From: Diplodia intermedia
Taxonomy: Eukaryota; Ascomycota; Dothideomycetes; Botryosphaeriales; Botryosphaeriaceae
NCBI GenBank assembly: GCA_021495925.1
Contig: JAKEKT010000065.1
Span: 147,946-211,945, forward strand
Length of the DNA: 64,000 nucleotides
Direction: 5' to 3'
The notes beneath the pieces were generated by a model. That model did not search any database, was not told the origin of the DNA, and saw only the letters and a list, made by a program, of their open reading frames with translations. The translations under genes and the position numbers were made by a program. This document shows, piece after piece, positions 21,739 through 34,721 of this stretch (within the stretch, counting starts at the first letter, position 1; the number at the start of each line of letters is the position of its first letter).

Positions 21739-24276
21739 GGTGCAAGCGAGGCTTGTGTGGCGCTTGATGTGCGTGCGATAGGCCGCCTGATGTGATCGGT
21801 TGTGTGCGCTTGATGGGGGTGCGTGTGTCGTGGGTGAGGCAGGAAGCTGCAGGGCAGGTCGCTCGCGCGCAACGGTCGGCTAGGGGAAGTTCCGTCGCTC
21901 AACCGCGCGCGCCGTGGGCCGTGAGGGCGAAGAGGCCACAGCCAATTCCAACGACAACGCACCCACGGCGCCGTCGCCGGTGCTGAGCCTGCCTGCGGAG
22001 GGTGCAACGAGGCAAGGTGGCCTCGGCCGTGGACGGTGTACCTTGATGGAGGGGGGACGGAGGGGCAGGCAGAGAGCAGTGGGGAGCACGACTTACCGTG
22101 GCAGGGCGGTAGGAATCGGAGGTGTCTGTTCGGAGCGCCGTGAGCGTCTGTCTCGCGGCGAGGCTTCGTGTGAAGAATTGGGAGTCTGCGGCGAGAAGGG
22201 AGACCGCGGGGGTTGAAAAGGCGCGCAGGCACAGGCAGGCTAACGAGACTTACCCATAATAGCGCTGAATGGATAAGGGCAATTGAATGGGAGCTGCAGC
22301 TGGGGGCAGGTATGACAGGGATATCAGGATAGATTTGGCAAAGCAGCGGCCAGTCGGATCGGACGTTCGACGTCAAGTGCGATCGAGAGCAACAGCTGAG
22401 CGTGCGGCAGGCGGGTCTCGGGAGCGCGTGGGCACGCGTTTGCCTGCTTTTGCCTTGCAGTCACGGTCGAGGCTTGCTCTATCACGCCTGCCAATGGGGC
22501 GGAGCGTGCAGCAGCGACTCACGCAGAAAGCGACCGAAGCGGGCAAGAGCGCGTTGCGAGTACGGCGCCCGGGGATGTGGTCGAGGCTTGTCGCTGGGTT
22601 TTGCCGTGGGTACGCGATTTTGTACCTTGAAGGACGAGGACCGAAGTTGTCAGATGCTGCCGGTGCGGAGACGGCGACGACGCGACGTTGTCTCAGCCGC
22701 CGCGCGCGGGCCCTCCAGCGCTGCGCAGGCCTGCCAATCTGCCCGCCCGCGCTGCGCCTACGGCTGCTTCACATTGAACCTCAGGAACCGCGGTGGGCTC
22801 GCCAGCCGCCGCCTGGGTTCCCGCTGCCCCCGCCTGCTGCTGGCTAATGCGCGCAACACCTGATAAGCAGAGCGATCGAGGCGGAGCTGACGGTACAGCA
22901 CCCCAGCCGGCTGGGCGGCCGTCGCACACTGTACAAACGCAGTCGCCGGCAGCCAATCCCGTCATCACGCCGTCAACAGCCTCCTCCGCAGCGCAGCCGA
23001 CGCCGCCAATACATGCCCGGACAAGGGCGGGCGACGACCTATCTGGAGCTCCGTCCAGCGCGCGCGCCTGGAGCCGTGAATCCTCGCGGCCGCGCAGACT
23101 CCTATGCCGCATCCGTCCAAGGGACTGCTCGCATCCTTGCCGCGGGCGTGCGCCAGTACCCGTCGTCGCCGCAGCGGGTTGTGCGGCAATGCACGAACTC
23201 CACCCACCATCTTGGCTGCGCGTATCATGAGCATCGTGGCCGCCTGCATGGCACAATCGAGCAGCTCGTGTCAGCGGGGGTGCCGGCCTCGAGCTTCGCA
23301 CCGCACGGCCACCAGCTCCAGCACCCAGCGGCGCTCAAGCTCTCGAGCGGGCCTCGCTCCCGGATCCCCGCCGATCTGGCTGTGCCGCTGCCACCATCGC
23401 TGCCTGCGAGGCACCGCCCCCGGACGGGAGTTTGTGCGTTGCGCAAGCGATCACATGCGGAGGGCCTTTTATGCACGCCGTGAAGAAACAGAAACGCGGG
23501 GAATAGGTACGGTCTGGCCCAGGACGACAAGCCGCACTCATTGCACAACCCGCGGGACGACCTGCATTGCATGATATCAGCTTAACGCGCGCCGCATGAC
23601 TCGCTTGCCCGCCGCCCGCTGCCCCCAACGCCGCTCATTCTTACATCAAAGTCCACCGCAACCTCCTCCTCCGCTGCTGCTATGAGCTCACACACTGCAC
23701 ACGCTGCGCGGTTCCGCTTCTCCGGATCGGCCTGCTACGTCCTGCTGCCGGGGCAGGCCATGCGACAGCTCGACAAACGGCTTGCTCGCGCGTTGGCGGC
23801 GCAGGAAACTCGGCTGGCGTCGAGCAACAGCCGCGACTGCGGAGGCGGTCCAGATGGAGGAGAGCACTCCAGACAGCGTCGGCCGAGCCGCTGGGCGGGA
23901 GCTAAAAGACTTGGGGCACGTCAGAGCTTATTATTCCTGCGCCGGCCGTCGACTTTTTATCTGGCTGCAATCCAAAACTCGGGGAAAGAGGCTTGGCACG
24001 GAGTACGCTCGGGGCGTTGCCACTAGGACGTCCTGCATCGGATCATTCCTCTTTGCGCAAGCCCCTACAAACAGCAAAATGTCGCAAGATCAGGGTTCTA
24101 AGATTTGTGGCGGCGTCAATTGTTATCATGCTGTCCCGAGAGAAAACCGGCAGCCGTAGGGCTGTCCGAGCGAAGGCGCTCTCTCTGACCGCATATAAAC
24201 AACCCTGACCGCTCCTGGGTTCTGCGAAATCAGCACAGATATCTCCAATCAGACTCCCCTCAGACGTCTCGGAATC
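21739..24276. promoter_or_regulatory. Divergent upstream region, RRM gene / MFS gene
   Basis: The left 520 bp probably hold 5' exons of the RRM gene: minus-strand donors at 22253 and 22096, acceptor ending at 22186, and possible acceptor ending at 21787. The middle is GC-rich with no coding signal on either strand. The right end is the MFS promoter. Confidence 0.45.
24193..24199 (+). promoter_or_regulatory. TATA-like element of the MFS gene
   Basis: ATATAAA, 78 bp upstream of the MFS start codon; one of the few clear TATA-like elements next to a gene in this window. Confidence 0.5.
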
Positions 24277-26165
24277 ATGACAGATACCGAAAGCAACCAC
24301 AAGCGTGACTCGAGCTCGGATAGCTCGAGCACCAAGATGGATGAGACCCATGCCCAGGACTTCGCCCAAACTGGCTTCCAGCCCATCGCCGTCAGTCACA
24401 CCAGGACTACAACACATCCCACCGGCGAGGACCTTGTCAACCTTCCCTCCCGCACCCTGAGTCGCGATGCCAACCTGGAAGAATATACCCAGGAGACCAG
24501 TGAAGGACACATTCTCAAGAGCGTCAAGTCCAACAAGACGGGGAAGTTCGAGCGTTATGAACTTGTCACGTGGAGGATCGATGACCCTGAGAACCCCAAG
24601 AACTGGAGCAAGGGGTACAAGTGGTGGTGCACCATGTGTGTTGCATTGACCTGTTTCGTCGTTGCCTTGAACAGTTCGGTCATCACCGCCGATATTGAGG
24701 GCCCGGCACAGGAGTTCGGTGCTTCAAGAGAAGTCTCCCTCCTGGCCATCACCCTTTTCGTCGTCGGCTTCGGTATTGGTAAGCAGCTTTCTCTCCCAGC
24801 GAACGATTGCAGCGCGCTGACAGTTGACTGTTGCAGGGCCCATGGCTTTCGCTCCCCTTAGCGAGGTCGTTGGTAGGAAGCCAATCTACGCCTCCACTCT
24901 GCTCGTTGCCTTCCTCTTCATTTTGCCTGGCGCTCTTTCGAAAAACATGGCAACTCTCCTTGTTGGCCGTGCCATCGACGGTATCGCCTTCAGCGCCCCC
25001 ATGACATTGGTCGGCGGAACACTTGCGGATCTTTGGAAGAACGAGGAGAGAGGTGTTCCGATGGCAGCCTTCAGTGCAGCACCGTATGTTGCATCATCCA
25101 TATTTCATGAAGTTGACAAGCTGACACTATTGCAGATTCGTCGGCCCTGCAATTGGTCCCTTGATTGGTGGGTTCCTTGCGGACAACCTCGGCTGGAGAT
25201 GGCTATATTGGATTCAGTTGATCCTCTCCGGCGCGGCCTGGATCCTCATCACATTCACTGTGCCCGAAACGTACACGCCCAGCCTGCTTGCCAAGCGCGC
25301 GAAGAAAATGAGAAAGGAGACTGGCGATGACAAATACGTCACTGAAGAGGATCTAGACAAGCGCTCGTTCACCGAACGCATGTCCATCTTCTTGCTGCGC
25401 CCATTCCAGCTCTTGTTCCTCGAGCCCATCGTGTTCTTCATCTCCCTCTACATGAGTGTCCTGTACGGATTGCTGTACATGTTCTTCGTTGCGTAAGTCA
25501 TCACCATTCATAACAGAATAAGCCACAGCCACTAACCCTTCCGCAGATACCCAATCGTCTTCCAAGAGGGCAAGGGTTACAGCGCATCGACTACCGGCCT
25601 CATGTTCATTCCTCTTGCCATTGGCGTCATTGCTAGCGCCGTGTGCTCTCCGTGGGTCAACAAGCACTACCTCTATCTCTCCGCCAAGCACAACGGAAAG
25701 CCTCCGGCTGAAGCCCGCTTGTGGCCGATGATGTGCTCTTGTTGGTTTATTCCGATTGGAATGTTCATCTTCGCCTGGACTTCGTACCCCGGCGTCAGTT
25801 GGTGGGGCCCCGCAATGGGCGGCTTTCCCGTTGGCTTCGGTTTCATTTTCCTGTACAACGCCGCCAACAACTACCTCGTCGACTCCTACCAGCACCAGGC
25901 CGCGTCTGCGCTGGCCGCCAAGACATTCATCCGGTCATTCTGGGGTGCGGCTGTCGTGCTGTTCACGGAGCAGATGTACCACCGCATGGGATACCAGTGG
26001 GCGTCGACGCTCCTGGCGTTTCTCGGTCTCGCCTGCTGCGCCATCCCCTTCGTTTTCTATTTCAAGGGCGCTGCCATTCGTCGCCACTCGAAGTTCGCGT
26101 ACAGCGGAGACGATGCGGAGAACCAGAACGAGAAGGGCACTCCCGTTGTCGACCATGCCCACTAA
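24277..26165 (+). CDS. MFS transporter, DHA1 drug/polyamine:H+ antiporter type
   Basis: Four exons: 24277-24778, 24837-25083, 25136-25492 and 25547-26165; 574 residues. A ~110-residue hydrophilic N-terminus ends in DDPENPKNWSKGYKWW, the usual lead-in to TM1 in fungal DHA1 proteins. About twelve hydrophobic segments follow, in two six-helix halves with a charged central loop (KKMRKETGDDKYVTEEDL). The loop after TM2 holds the MFS signature as LSEVVGRKP, and FVGPAIGPLIGGFLADNLGWRW is the TM5/loop motif of proton-driven exporters. The nearest known types are Tpo1/Flu1-like multidrug and polyamine exporters of the plasma membrane; the substrate cannot be inferred. There is a TATA-like element upstream and no neighbouring biosynthetic genes. 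Confidence 0.9.
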
Positions 26166-27828
26166 ACGGTTTCCCATGGGCTGGACTTTCTAACAACCAT
26201 TAAGTTCCCGGCTGATGCTCCTCGTTTCTTTCAATTATTTGAAGCGATATCGGTTTCGGAAGGAGCCGCAAAACTCGACCTCGTTTTTCCTTTGCTGTAA
26301 GAAGACGATGATTCGAATTGTGACAGAAATAGAACCTAGACATAGACCACTAGATGGCGGGATCTTTGGACAAGATTTGCATTGGCGCTGGCTGTCGAAG
26401 GATTGAGATACCAAAAGGGGGCGGTTTTTTCTTTGTTGGGTTGATCATATTTGATGTATTTAATGATGGGTCTAAGATACCAGGCAGTGGCCGCTGAGAC
26501 GACGGGATAGGAGATATGCTGTACTAGATAATGCGATTGATAAACTTAAACTGGACGTGCTCGTGAGACCACTGGCAACAGACACTTTCGATGTCTCTGG
26601 GAGTGTGTTGTGAAATATTTTCGCTGTCGACGTGGGTAGTGGAAGGTCCCGTCGAGGCTTCTCGAGCATTATTTCAGGCCGTCTGGACGTCCGCTTCAAC
26701 TGTCCCCGTGAAAGGAGCGCAACGTGTCCGGCAGACGGCGGAATGGTGAGATGGCTTGCACGCACTATGGCCAGGGGCTGAAGTGTCTCCTTAGCAAGGA
26801 AGTGCTGAGGGTACACCCAAGTCAACGGGTGGCAGCCTGAAGTTGCCGTGCGGCCCCTCGGGTAGGCCAAATGGATCCCGTTGTCCGGCAGCCAGGTTCG
26901 GTACTCCTTTTATACGCGGGCTGATAGGCGCGCAGGTGGTCAATGACCTGGTATCTACTGAGCGCAGCGGGTCGGGCGGAACGGAGGGGCAACTCCCCAC
27001 AGCGGTGAGGATGCAATTGACAGGAGAAGCGATGCGGCTCCGATTCGCGAGACAAAGCTCGATGCGAAGAATGCGCATCACGCACTCGTGACAGAGAAGG
27101 CTTTGAGGCGGGCTGAAAATGGACCGAGAGCCGATGAGCCATTAGATGCTGCGTGATTTGCGCAACAGCCGTCCGGCAACAGCCGGCAGACAGTCGCGGG
27201 AAGCAGAAGCGGACGCCGGCAGAAGCTTGCGGTCGCTGCCGCAGCGGCATGCCGTAGGGCTGAGGATGACGGTGCTGAGGTGCCGCGTTAGCCAGGCCAA
27301 GCTCTCGATCGCCGGGCTCGTCGGCCGGTGCGCAGCACTCGAAGCTTCTGCTGGCAATTTTGCGCGGGTCTGTGCTGGATGGGCGCCCGACGCTATTTCG
27401 CAGCGTCGATGACGGTGCATCAAGCGAGGATTCATCAGCAGCGCGCCCCTGCGCTATTTTGTTGTACTGGCCGCTGGCATCCTCGGCATGGGCCCATCCT
27501 GGAGCAGATCTCTGGCCGGCACCGCGCGCGGCAGCCTCAGGCGCCCCGGCGTCGATTGCTGCGGGCGCGCTCCAATCCGCGGCGCTGCCGGCCCTGGCGG
27601 CCCTGGTGTGCTCGAAACGCGAGAGCTGGAAATAAGTGGCTCCCGCCGTTGGTGTTCGTCCCGCGCGGGCAGCGGCTAGCAGCCAGTGACGAAAACCAAG
27701 CTCCCATTACTCGCGCCTCTCTCTCGCATCACTCCCAGCGCACCCGCTCATCAAGACCACCACCGGCTCTCTGCCCGCCGCCGAGTTGCAGCATGCCCGC
27801 CGCGCCCCGCTGATCCAGCCGCCATCCA
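26166..27828. other. Intergenic region, MFS to Zn2Cys6 regulator
   Basis: 1.66 kb. The left part is the AT-richer MFS 3' UTR; the right part is the GC-rich promoter of the next gene. No coding signal, repeat or RNA gene found. Confidence 0.5.
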
Positions 27829-30150
27829 ATGTTCAAGTCAGAGCCCGAGCCCGGCATGGAGTCGCAGAGCCCCAGCACCCAGCACTCGCAGTCCGCCCAG
27901 TCGTTCAATCCCGCCGAGGCGTCGCGCTCAGACGTCGACGAGATCCTGCGCCGCAAGAGAAAGGCCCGCGAGTACAAGGCCTGCTACCCGTGTCGCCAGC
28001 GCAAGGTCAAGTGCGACCAGGCCGTTCCGTGCAAGACGTGCATCGGTACGCTCTCCGCTGGCCCCCGCCGCGCGCCGGCTAGCTAACTGTCCGCAGCACG
28101 AGAGCATCCCGAGCTTTGCACCTACCACCCGCCTGCCGAGTCGCATCCGCCTGCGAAGCGCATGAACCATGGAAGCCAGCCGCCCGAAGCGTCCAACGGC
28201 CTCGGCTCCGGCATCCAGTACAACGGCAATGGCACAGTCACCATCGGCCGCGAGGACTGGGAGCGCCTGTGCTCCAAGCTCAACACTGTCGAGCGCTCCC
28301 TGATCGACCTCAAGAGCACCATCAAGCAAGCTTCCGAGATCTCGCCCGAGCCGCTCCAGAACGGCCACCACCTCCATCACCACGTCATCTCCGACTCCGC
28401 CGTGAGCACGCCTTCAAAGCAGCCCGATGGCCAGCTCACCGCCCAGGGCATTCACACGACCAACAGCATCACCGGCCAGACGGTCCACCTGGGCAGCAGC
28501 TCTGTGCCCGCGCTGGTCATGTCGCTGGGCAAAGGCGAGGGCAGCAGCGCTCCCGTCCAGGAGCTCCTCGGCAAAAACGTTCTCCCACTCTTCGGCCTGG
28601 ACAATGAGTCCGCCACGTACCCGTTCGTGGATCTCTGGGGTTTGCCACATGGTTCGATGAACCGAATCTACGAGCTCTGCAACGCCCTCCCGAACGACTC
28701 GGACTGCTGGAACCTTCTCAAGTACCACAAGGAGACGGCCCACACCGTTTTCCCGGCCATCGCGGACATTGAGAAGCTTGAGTCTGAGCTGCTTCGATTT
28801 CTCATCGCTCGTGGGGGCTCGCAGACAAGCGAAGACGGGAGCGTCAGTGGGGTCACGGAGCAGACTATTTTCGGGAAAGATCTCCATTGGGTTGGCTTGC
28901 TCTTCGCTGTTCTGGCCTCGGGCTGCCAATGTTCAGCTTTGCCACGCAAAGAGCGCGAACTGACGTCACAGGTCTACATTTGCTGCAGCTTCGAGTGTCT
29001 GCGGATAACCAACTTTCTCTCTCATTCGAACCTGGAGACGATCCAGACGCTCCTGATCCTCGGCAATGTCATGTCGAACAACATGAACGCCGGCGTCGCC
29101 TGGTCGCTCCTCGGCCTGACTATCAGGCTAGCGCAGAGCCAAGGATTGCACAGGACCTGCCCATCTACTGCAACGGAGGAGATGAAGCTCACGCGAAAGA
29201 AGATATGGTGGTCCGTGTTGTGGCAAGACAGCTTACTTTCCATTACATTTGACCGGGCATCCTCGATGGGCACCAGTGAGCCTGTTCCATTGAATCCCGA
29301 GTCCAGCCCTGGAAACCGACCGTACATGGAGTGCATGTATCGCCTCTGCAAGGTCGGACTCGACATTGTCAGCGAACGGGCTCTGAGTCATACCCCACTG
29401 GAGACACTGGCCAGGATAGCGCAGCGACGACAGGAGATCCAGGAAATCATGTTCGATGCGGCAGACTACCTCCGTGACTCCCGCAAATGCCGATCGATGC
29501 GGAACCAGCTCGAGCACTGGGCGCTGTACTTGCACATGTCTTACATCACGTCTGAGCTGTGCCGGCCAGCATTAAGTCCAACGGTGACTGAGCACGATTT
29601 GGCCCGGCCTTTGAGAAAAGCATGCATCGACAGCCTGGCAAACACTGTCGAGGCTTTTCTAGGCCTACAGAACATGACGGTCTTCGCAAGCCGCTCGTGG
29701 GCTGCCGTGCACCGTTCGTTGAGCTGTGCCCTTCTCCTGGGAATCCTCAAGGAGCCAGAGCGTAACGACCGCGCTCGCATGCTCCTGGAGAAGTTGATCT
29801 CGGTCCTCACTGACATAACGTCCAAGGTCGACCCCACCGAACTGTCCACGCCGGTGACCCGCTCGATGATCGCGCTGAGGAAACTGCTGAACCTGCAGGA
29901 CGCAAGGCTGCAGCAGCAGCTGACGAACAGTTCAACGTCGCAAAGCATTATCCCCAACACGGCAACCGCGTCGAGCACGCCGAATATGACGGGCTACAGC
30001 ATCGATGATATCAACGGCGCATTGATCGGCGATGACGCGATGTTCGGGGTGGGTCAGAGTCCGTTGATGGCGGACCTGGACAGCGAGGCGAGCCCTTACG
30101 CGCTGATGGACAGCATTATCTGGGGCGTGAAGAGGTCACCACCGGGATGA
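27829..30150 (+). CDS. Zn2Cys6 fungal transcription factor
   Basis: Exons 27829-28045 and 28097-30150 (51 bp intron inside the zinc cluster, a common position) encode 756 residues. The binuclear cluster is C52-x2-C55-x6-C62-x5-C68-x2-C71-x8-C80 (CYPCRQRKVKCD ... CKTC), preceded by the basic run RRKRKAREYK. A predicted coiled-coil region follows (DWERLCSKLNTVERSLIDLKS). The middle (roughly 220-560) is a fungal-specific regulatory domain with LTIRLAQSQGLHR and RKKIWWSVLWQDSLLS, typical of Fungal_trans. A nuclear DNA-binding regulator; its target genes are unknown and no adjacent pathway suggests them. Confidence 0.9.
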
Positions 30151-31823
30151 ATCATGTGCTGAAGGGGGCCACGCCTGACTATGACACAGTGGGCTACTGG
30201 AGATTTTGCACACGCATTCATGTCGGTAGCTGAAGACAACATCTGGACGTTGTGTGATTCGGATGTCTACAACGCTGCCCAGACATTTGCTTCAACTACC
30301 CATGTGAAGTGAGTGGACTGTCTTTCGTGCAACACGCAAGGATAAAATCTCTTGTAACCCACTGTGACAATGGTCGTTGACGAGCCAAAAAAGCAATTGC
30401 GCACGGGCAGAAGACTTGGAATATAGCACTGCCATGGAAAAGAAACAGGCAATCAGCAAGGCCGCGATGATGGGATTTAGGAGTGCAAGCAGTATCTGGA
30501 AGAACAGCGCAGTTCGACTGAGACCAGATTTTTGGGGCGCTCGGATGGGAAAACCTTTGGCTGTCAGACGGCTGTCAGACGGCTTTGGGAAGGTCCACAC
30601 GGATGCAAGGAAATAGACGGCGGCGGCGGAAGGTTATAGAGGACAGGGATTTTCGTATCTGGGAGAGGATCATTATGAGGGGACGTAAGCGGAGAGCGAC
30701 GGCGGCGTCTTTGGGACAAGCGGAAAAGGAGGCGTAAAGGACTATGTTTTGCAGATGGCTCGTCGTTTGGCTCTAAGGAATTGCTAGGGGAGCGGGACGG
30801 TAGTGAAATGCTAAAAAATATCCAAGAATGGTTTCAACATGATTTCATACGCCTCCACTTTGCGTGATCTGCCCTTCGGACGGTTCTTGGCCGGAGTGTG
30901 GGTGCGGTGTAGGTATGTAGTCGATGGAAGGATGCGCCCAACATTCCGTTTTGGGAAGGCAGCAGTCCGGCAGCGACGTCGCAGCCCGTCGAGCGGGCTC
31001 ATACGTTTGCGGGGTATGGTAGCCAGAAAAGGGAAGGAACGTGTTGAGAGCGAGGCTGCATCGACGACCTCGGACCAACGAGAAAGACGCGGGACGAAAC
31101 GGGCAAACCGCTGAGGAAGAAGGCTCATCAGCTGTTGGCAGTGGCAGAGCCCATCCGCTCTTCGGGAGCCGGCTAGCTGCCGTCCGCAATCGGGAGAAGA
31201 CTTAGCCGAGGGTGTGCGCCGGGAGAAGACTATCGCTCGCGTGTCGTGCAGTCGGCACTTGGCAGCAGCGTGTCCGCTCCAGCGGCAGTCGCGTCCAGCA
31301 GCGTGCAGTCAACCCAGCCTCACGTCAAAGCCGCTGGTGTAGAGGCAGGCGATGCGCAAAAGGGCAGGCCGGCAAGGTGCGGAAAGCGACGCAGTTGGGG
31401 TGGACGTTCCGACGCCTGGCGGGCGCAGTTCCGCGGGCGTGTGGGGGATACCCGTCGCTCTTAGCCGAAGAACAGCTCCCCAAGCTTGACCCCTCGCTGG
31501 CTGCGAGCTGTGCTCAAGCCCGCCAATTACCGCGCCAGCTTCCGGCGGAAGGGACGCCATTGGGACGCGGCCAAAACACAACGCCGCCGCCCGTCTACTA
31601 CTACTACTATGCTCCCCTCCCTCCGTCCTCGACCGTTTCCCTTTCTTCTTCTCACTTCTCTCATTCCCAGTCTTCCCCGGACCCGCCTTTTCCTTGGGCT
31701 GCTACCTCGTAGTTGACTAGGTGCCGACATCGAAGGCTTGTAGCTTTCGTCTCATCTCACGCTCCAGACAGCTATTGCTTCGATCTGCCGCTTCCCGGCC
31801 TGCGTCCTTACGTCTCCGTCACA
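30151..31823. other. Intergenic region, Zn2Cys6 regulator to CoA transferase
   Basis: 1.67 kb, including the CoA-transferase promoter with a pyrimidine-rich stretch just upstream of its start (about 31600-31700). A 16-bp match to the MITE right arm near 30290 is probably chance. No gene seen. Confidence 0.5.
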
Positions 31824-33560
31824 ATGCCGTCGATAGCCATGAGCATGCGCACTGCGCGCTTCTTCGCGTCCTCCAATTCCTCCAAGGTGGGTCTTGCCGC
31901 GCTCTTCAACCCTCACACCGGCCGTGCAGCAGCTCACTGACGAGGTTGATCAATTCCCAGGCCACCCTCCTCGCGCGCACGTTCGCCTCGTCTACACGGC
32001 GCTTCGAGATCAACAAGGTGCTGCCCTCGGCCGAGGCGGCCATCGCGGACATGAAGTCGGACAGCACGGTCCTGTGCGGTGGCTTCGGGCTCTGCGGCGT
32101 GCCGGACACGCTGATCAACCAGGTGCACAAGACGCCGTCGATCAAGGGCATCACGGCGGTGTCGAACAACGCGGGCGTGGTGGGCTCGGGGCTGGGGCTG
32201 CTGCTCGAGTCGGGCCAGATCCGGAAGATGATCGCGTCGTACGTGGGCGAGAACAAGGTGTTTGAGCAAAAGTACCTCAAGGGCGAGATCGAGCTGGAGC
32301 TCACGCCGCAGGGCACGCTGGCGGAGCGGTGCCGCGCGGGCGGCCACGGCATCCCGGCCTTCTTCACGCCCGCGGCGTTCGGCACCGTGGTGCAGACGGG
32401 CGAGCTGCCGCTCAAGTTCAACCCGGACGGCACCATCGCCCAGTACTCGGCGCCGCGCGACGTCAAGACGTTCGACGGCAAGAGCTACGTCATGGAGGAG
32501 GCGATCCGCGGCGACTACGCCTTCATCAAGGCGTGGAAGGCCGACAAGCTGGGCAACGTGCAGTTCCGCTTCGCCGCCCAGAACTTCAACGGCGCCATGG
32601 CCCGCAACGCCAAGATGACCATCGTCGAGGCCGAGCACATTGTCGAGCCGGGCGACATCGACCCGGCCGCCGTCCACGTGCCCGGCATCTACGTCAAGCG
32701 CGTCATCCAGGCCACGCAGCCCAAGAACATCGAGAAGGTCGTCAACGCAAAGGACCCCGCCGACGCCATGTCCAGCCTGGGCTCGGGCGACGCCGCCAAC
32801 AAGCGCGAGCGCATCGTGCGCCGCGCGGCCAAGGAGTTCAAGAACGGCATGTACGCCAACCTGGGCATTGGCATGCCCATGCTGGCGCCGTCGTTCGTCG
32901 ACGAGTCGGTCGAGGTGCAGCTGCAGTCGGAGAACGGCATCCTCGGGCTGGGCCCGTACCCGGCCAAGGGCCAGGAGGACCCGGATCTGATCAACGCGGG
33001 CAAGGAGACGGTCACGCTGCGGCCCGGCGCATCGTGCTTCGGCAGCGACGAGTCGTTCGGCATGATCCGCTCCGGCCGCATCGACCTCACCATCCTCGGC
33101 GCCATGCAGGTGTCGGCCAAGGGCGACCTCGCCAACTGGATGCTGCCCGGCAAGATCAAGGGCTTCGGCGGCGCCATGGACCTCGTGTCCAACCCGCAGA
33201 ACACAAAGGTCGTCGTCACCATGGAGCACACGGACAAGAAGGGCCGCCCCAAGATCCTCAAGCAGTGCGAGTTCCCCCTCACCGGCCGCTCTTGCGTCAG
33301 CAGGATCATCACCGATCTCGTAAGTGCATCGTCCAACTGGCTTTTTTCTTTTTTCTTTCTCTCTTTTTTGGTCCCTGAAAAGGAGGGTGGTTGAAAGCTG
33401 TTGCTAACGCGGGGATGATATCACACAGTGCGTCTTCGACGTCGACTTCACCAACGGTCTGACCCTCATCGAGCTCGCCGAGGGCGTCACCGTCGACGAG
33501 GTCAAGTCCAAGACCGAGGCCCCCTTCGCTGTCGCCGACGACGTCAAGCCCATGCTCTAG
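31824..33560 (+). CDS. Succinyl-CoA:3-ketoacid CoA transferase (SCOT), mitochondrial
   Basis: Three exons: 31824-31886, 31961-33319 and 33429-33560; all phase 0, 517 residues. The enzyme moves CoA from succinyl-CoA to acetoacetate or other 3-keto/short-chain acids; fungal members may act as acetate or propionyl-CoA detoxifying transferases. The N-terminal ~40 residues are basic and Ser/Thr-rich without acidic residues (MSMRTARFFASS, ARTFASSTRRF), a mitochondrial presequence. The alpha half starts at EINKVLPSAEAAI with GGFGLCGVPD. The beta half contains NLGIGMP and SENGILGLGP, where Glu345 is the expected covalent catalytic residue. The subunit halves are fused as in animal SCOT. Exon 2 is very GC-rich with strong codon bias, suggesting high expression. 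Confidence 0.93.
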
Positions 33561-34721
33561 ATAAAACCAGGAGAGCGAAAAAGGAAAAAAGAGTTCGAAA
33601 GGGGATATATACCCACTGTCCGATCGTAAGTCGGTAAAAGGGAGAGATTAGAGCGACGAAGACGTCCGCAATGCAGAGTACAGAGGAGAATAAGAGGCGG
33701 GAATGAAGAAGATCAAGAGAAGGGGGAGAGAGAAAGAGCGCGTGGAGGTTGGCAGCGAGGACGACGCAAGTCCTTCTCGTCGGGGGGGGGAAGAGTGGAA
33801 ATGGCATCGTTGACGAAGTGTTGATAATAACGAGACGGAAAGAGACGCTCCCCGCAGGAGCCCTCCGTCATCCCAAAGCTTGGGACGCGGTGAGTGAGGG
33901 ATCAGGGGCGATGTCGGATGGGGGGAGAAGAAAGACGGGGAGGAGGCGGACGGAGAGTGGTGGTGTAAAAGAATGTGTGTGGATTTTCATGTTTGACCGG
34001 CCGATGGGATGTAGATACTGATACCTACGAATTGATTTTGCTTCATGTATTATCCGCTTTTGCTCCTCTTTCCCCCCTCCCCTGCGGTTGAGTCCGCCTA
34101 CGGCTCCTCGAATAAACGTCTTTCGGGGCATTGCATTGCTCGACTGGTTACAACACGTGACGGCAAGAATCGGGCATCAGGCACTTGTTGACGTGAATTG
34201 AACTGTATAGGGAACCGGTACTAGTTTTGCTGCCTTTGAGTAAGGCAACTAAACCGAATGGTCTTGGGTAATTACAGCGTATTTGCAACTGAATATTAAC
34301 ATGAGCGGCTGCTCTTTCTGTGTGTCTGTGCAGCCGAAACCGGCTGTTAGTCTATACAGTGACCATAAAACTACAACCCCAGGATCTGCCTCTCCTTTCA
34401 TTACCAGCTGATTTGTCAGAAGGTGTATGTCACGGATCGGTCCGTTCGTATGTGCATAACTCTCCAAGCCCCTAATATATCCACAAGTGATGCCTCCTCC
34501 TCCGTGCCACTTGTCAACGAATTAAAGAGAATAGGAGACGCCAGGTCTCCGATCCTCCCTTTCCGTACGGCAACACCCATCCCCCAATTCAATACGTAAT
34601 CAACCGTCGTGGTCAAATCCATTAGTCGTTAAAGGAATAAGTGCATCATCAATAGGAGGAAAGCGTAAGAGAGAAGAAAAAAATAGGAAGCAACGCATTA
34701 ATCAACCACAACGCACTACTA
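33561..34721. other. Convergent 3' intergenic region
   Basis: 1.16 kb between two 3' ends. A purine-rich stretch spans about 33570-33960; the remainder is AT-richer. No gene or repeat seen. Confidence 0.5.

Noticed and set aside
30288..30304. 16-bp match (GCTTCAACTACCCATG) to the right arm of the MITE
   Set aside because: The match stops abruptly on both sides, with no TIR or TA nearby; a short chance match or untraceable relic.
31934..33229. 431-codon minus-strand open frame opposite SCOT
   Set aside because: A shadow of the strongly GC3-biased SCOT exon; Val/Asp/Gly/Leu-rich composition follows from the complementary codons.
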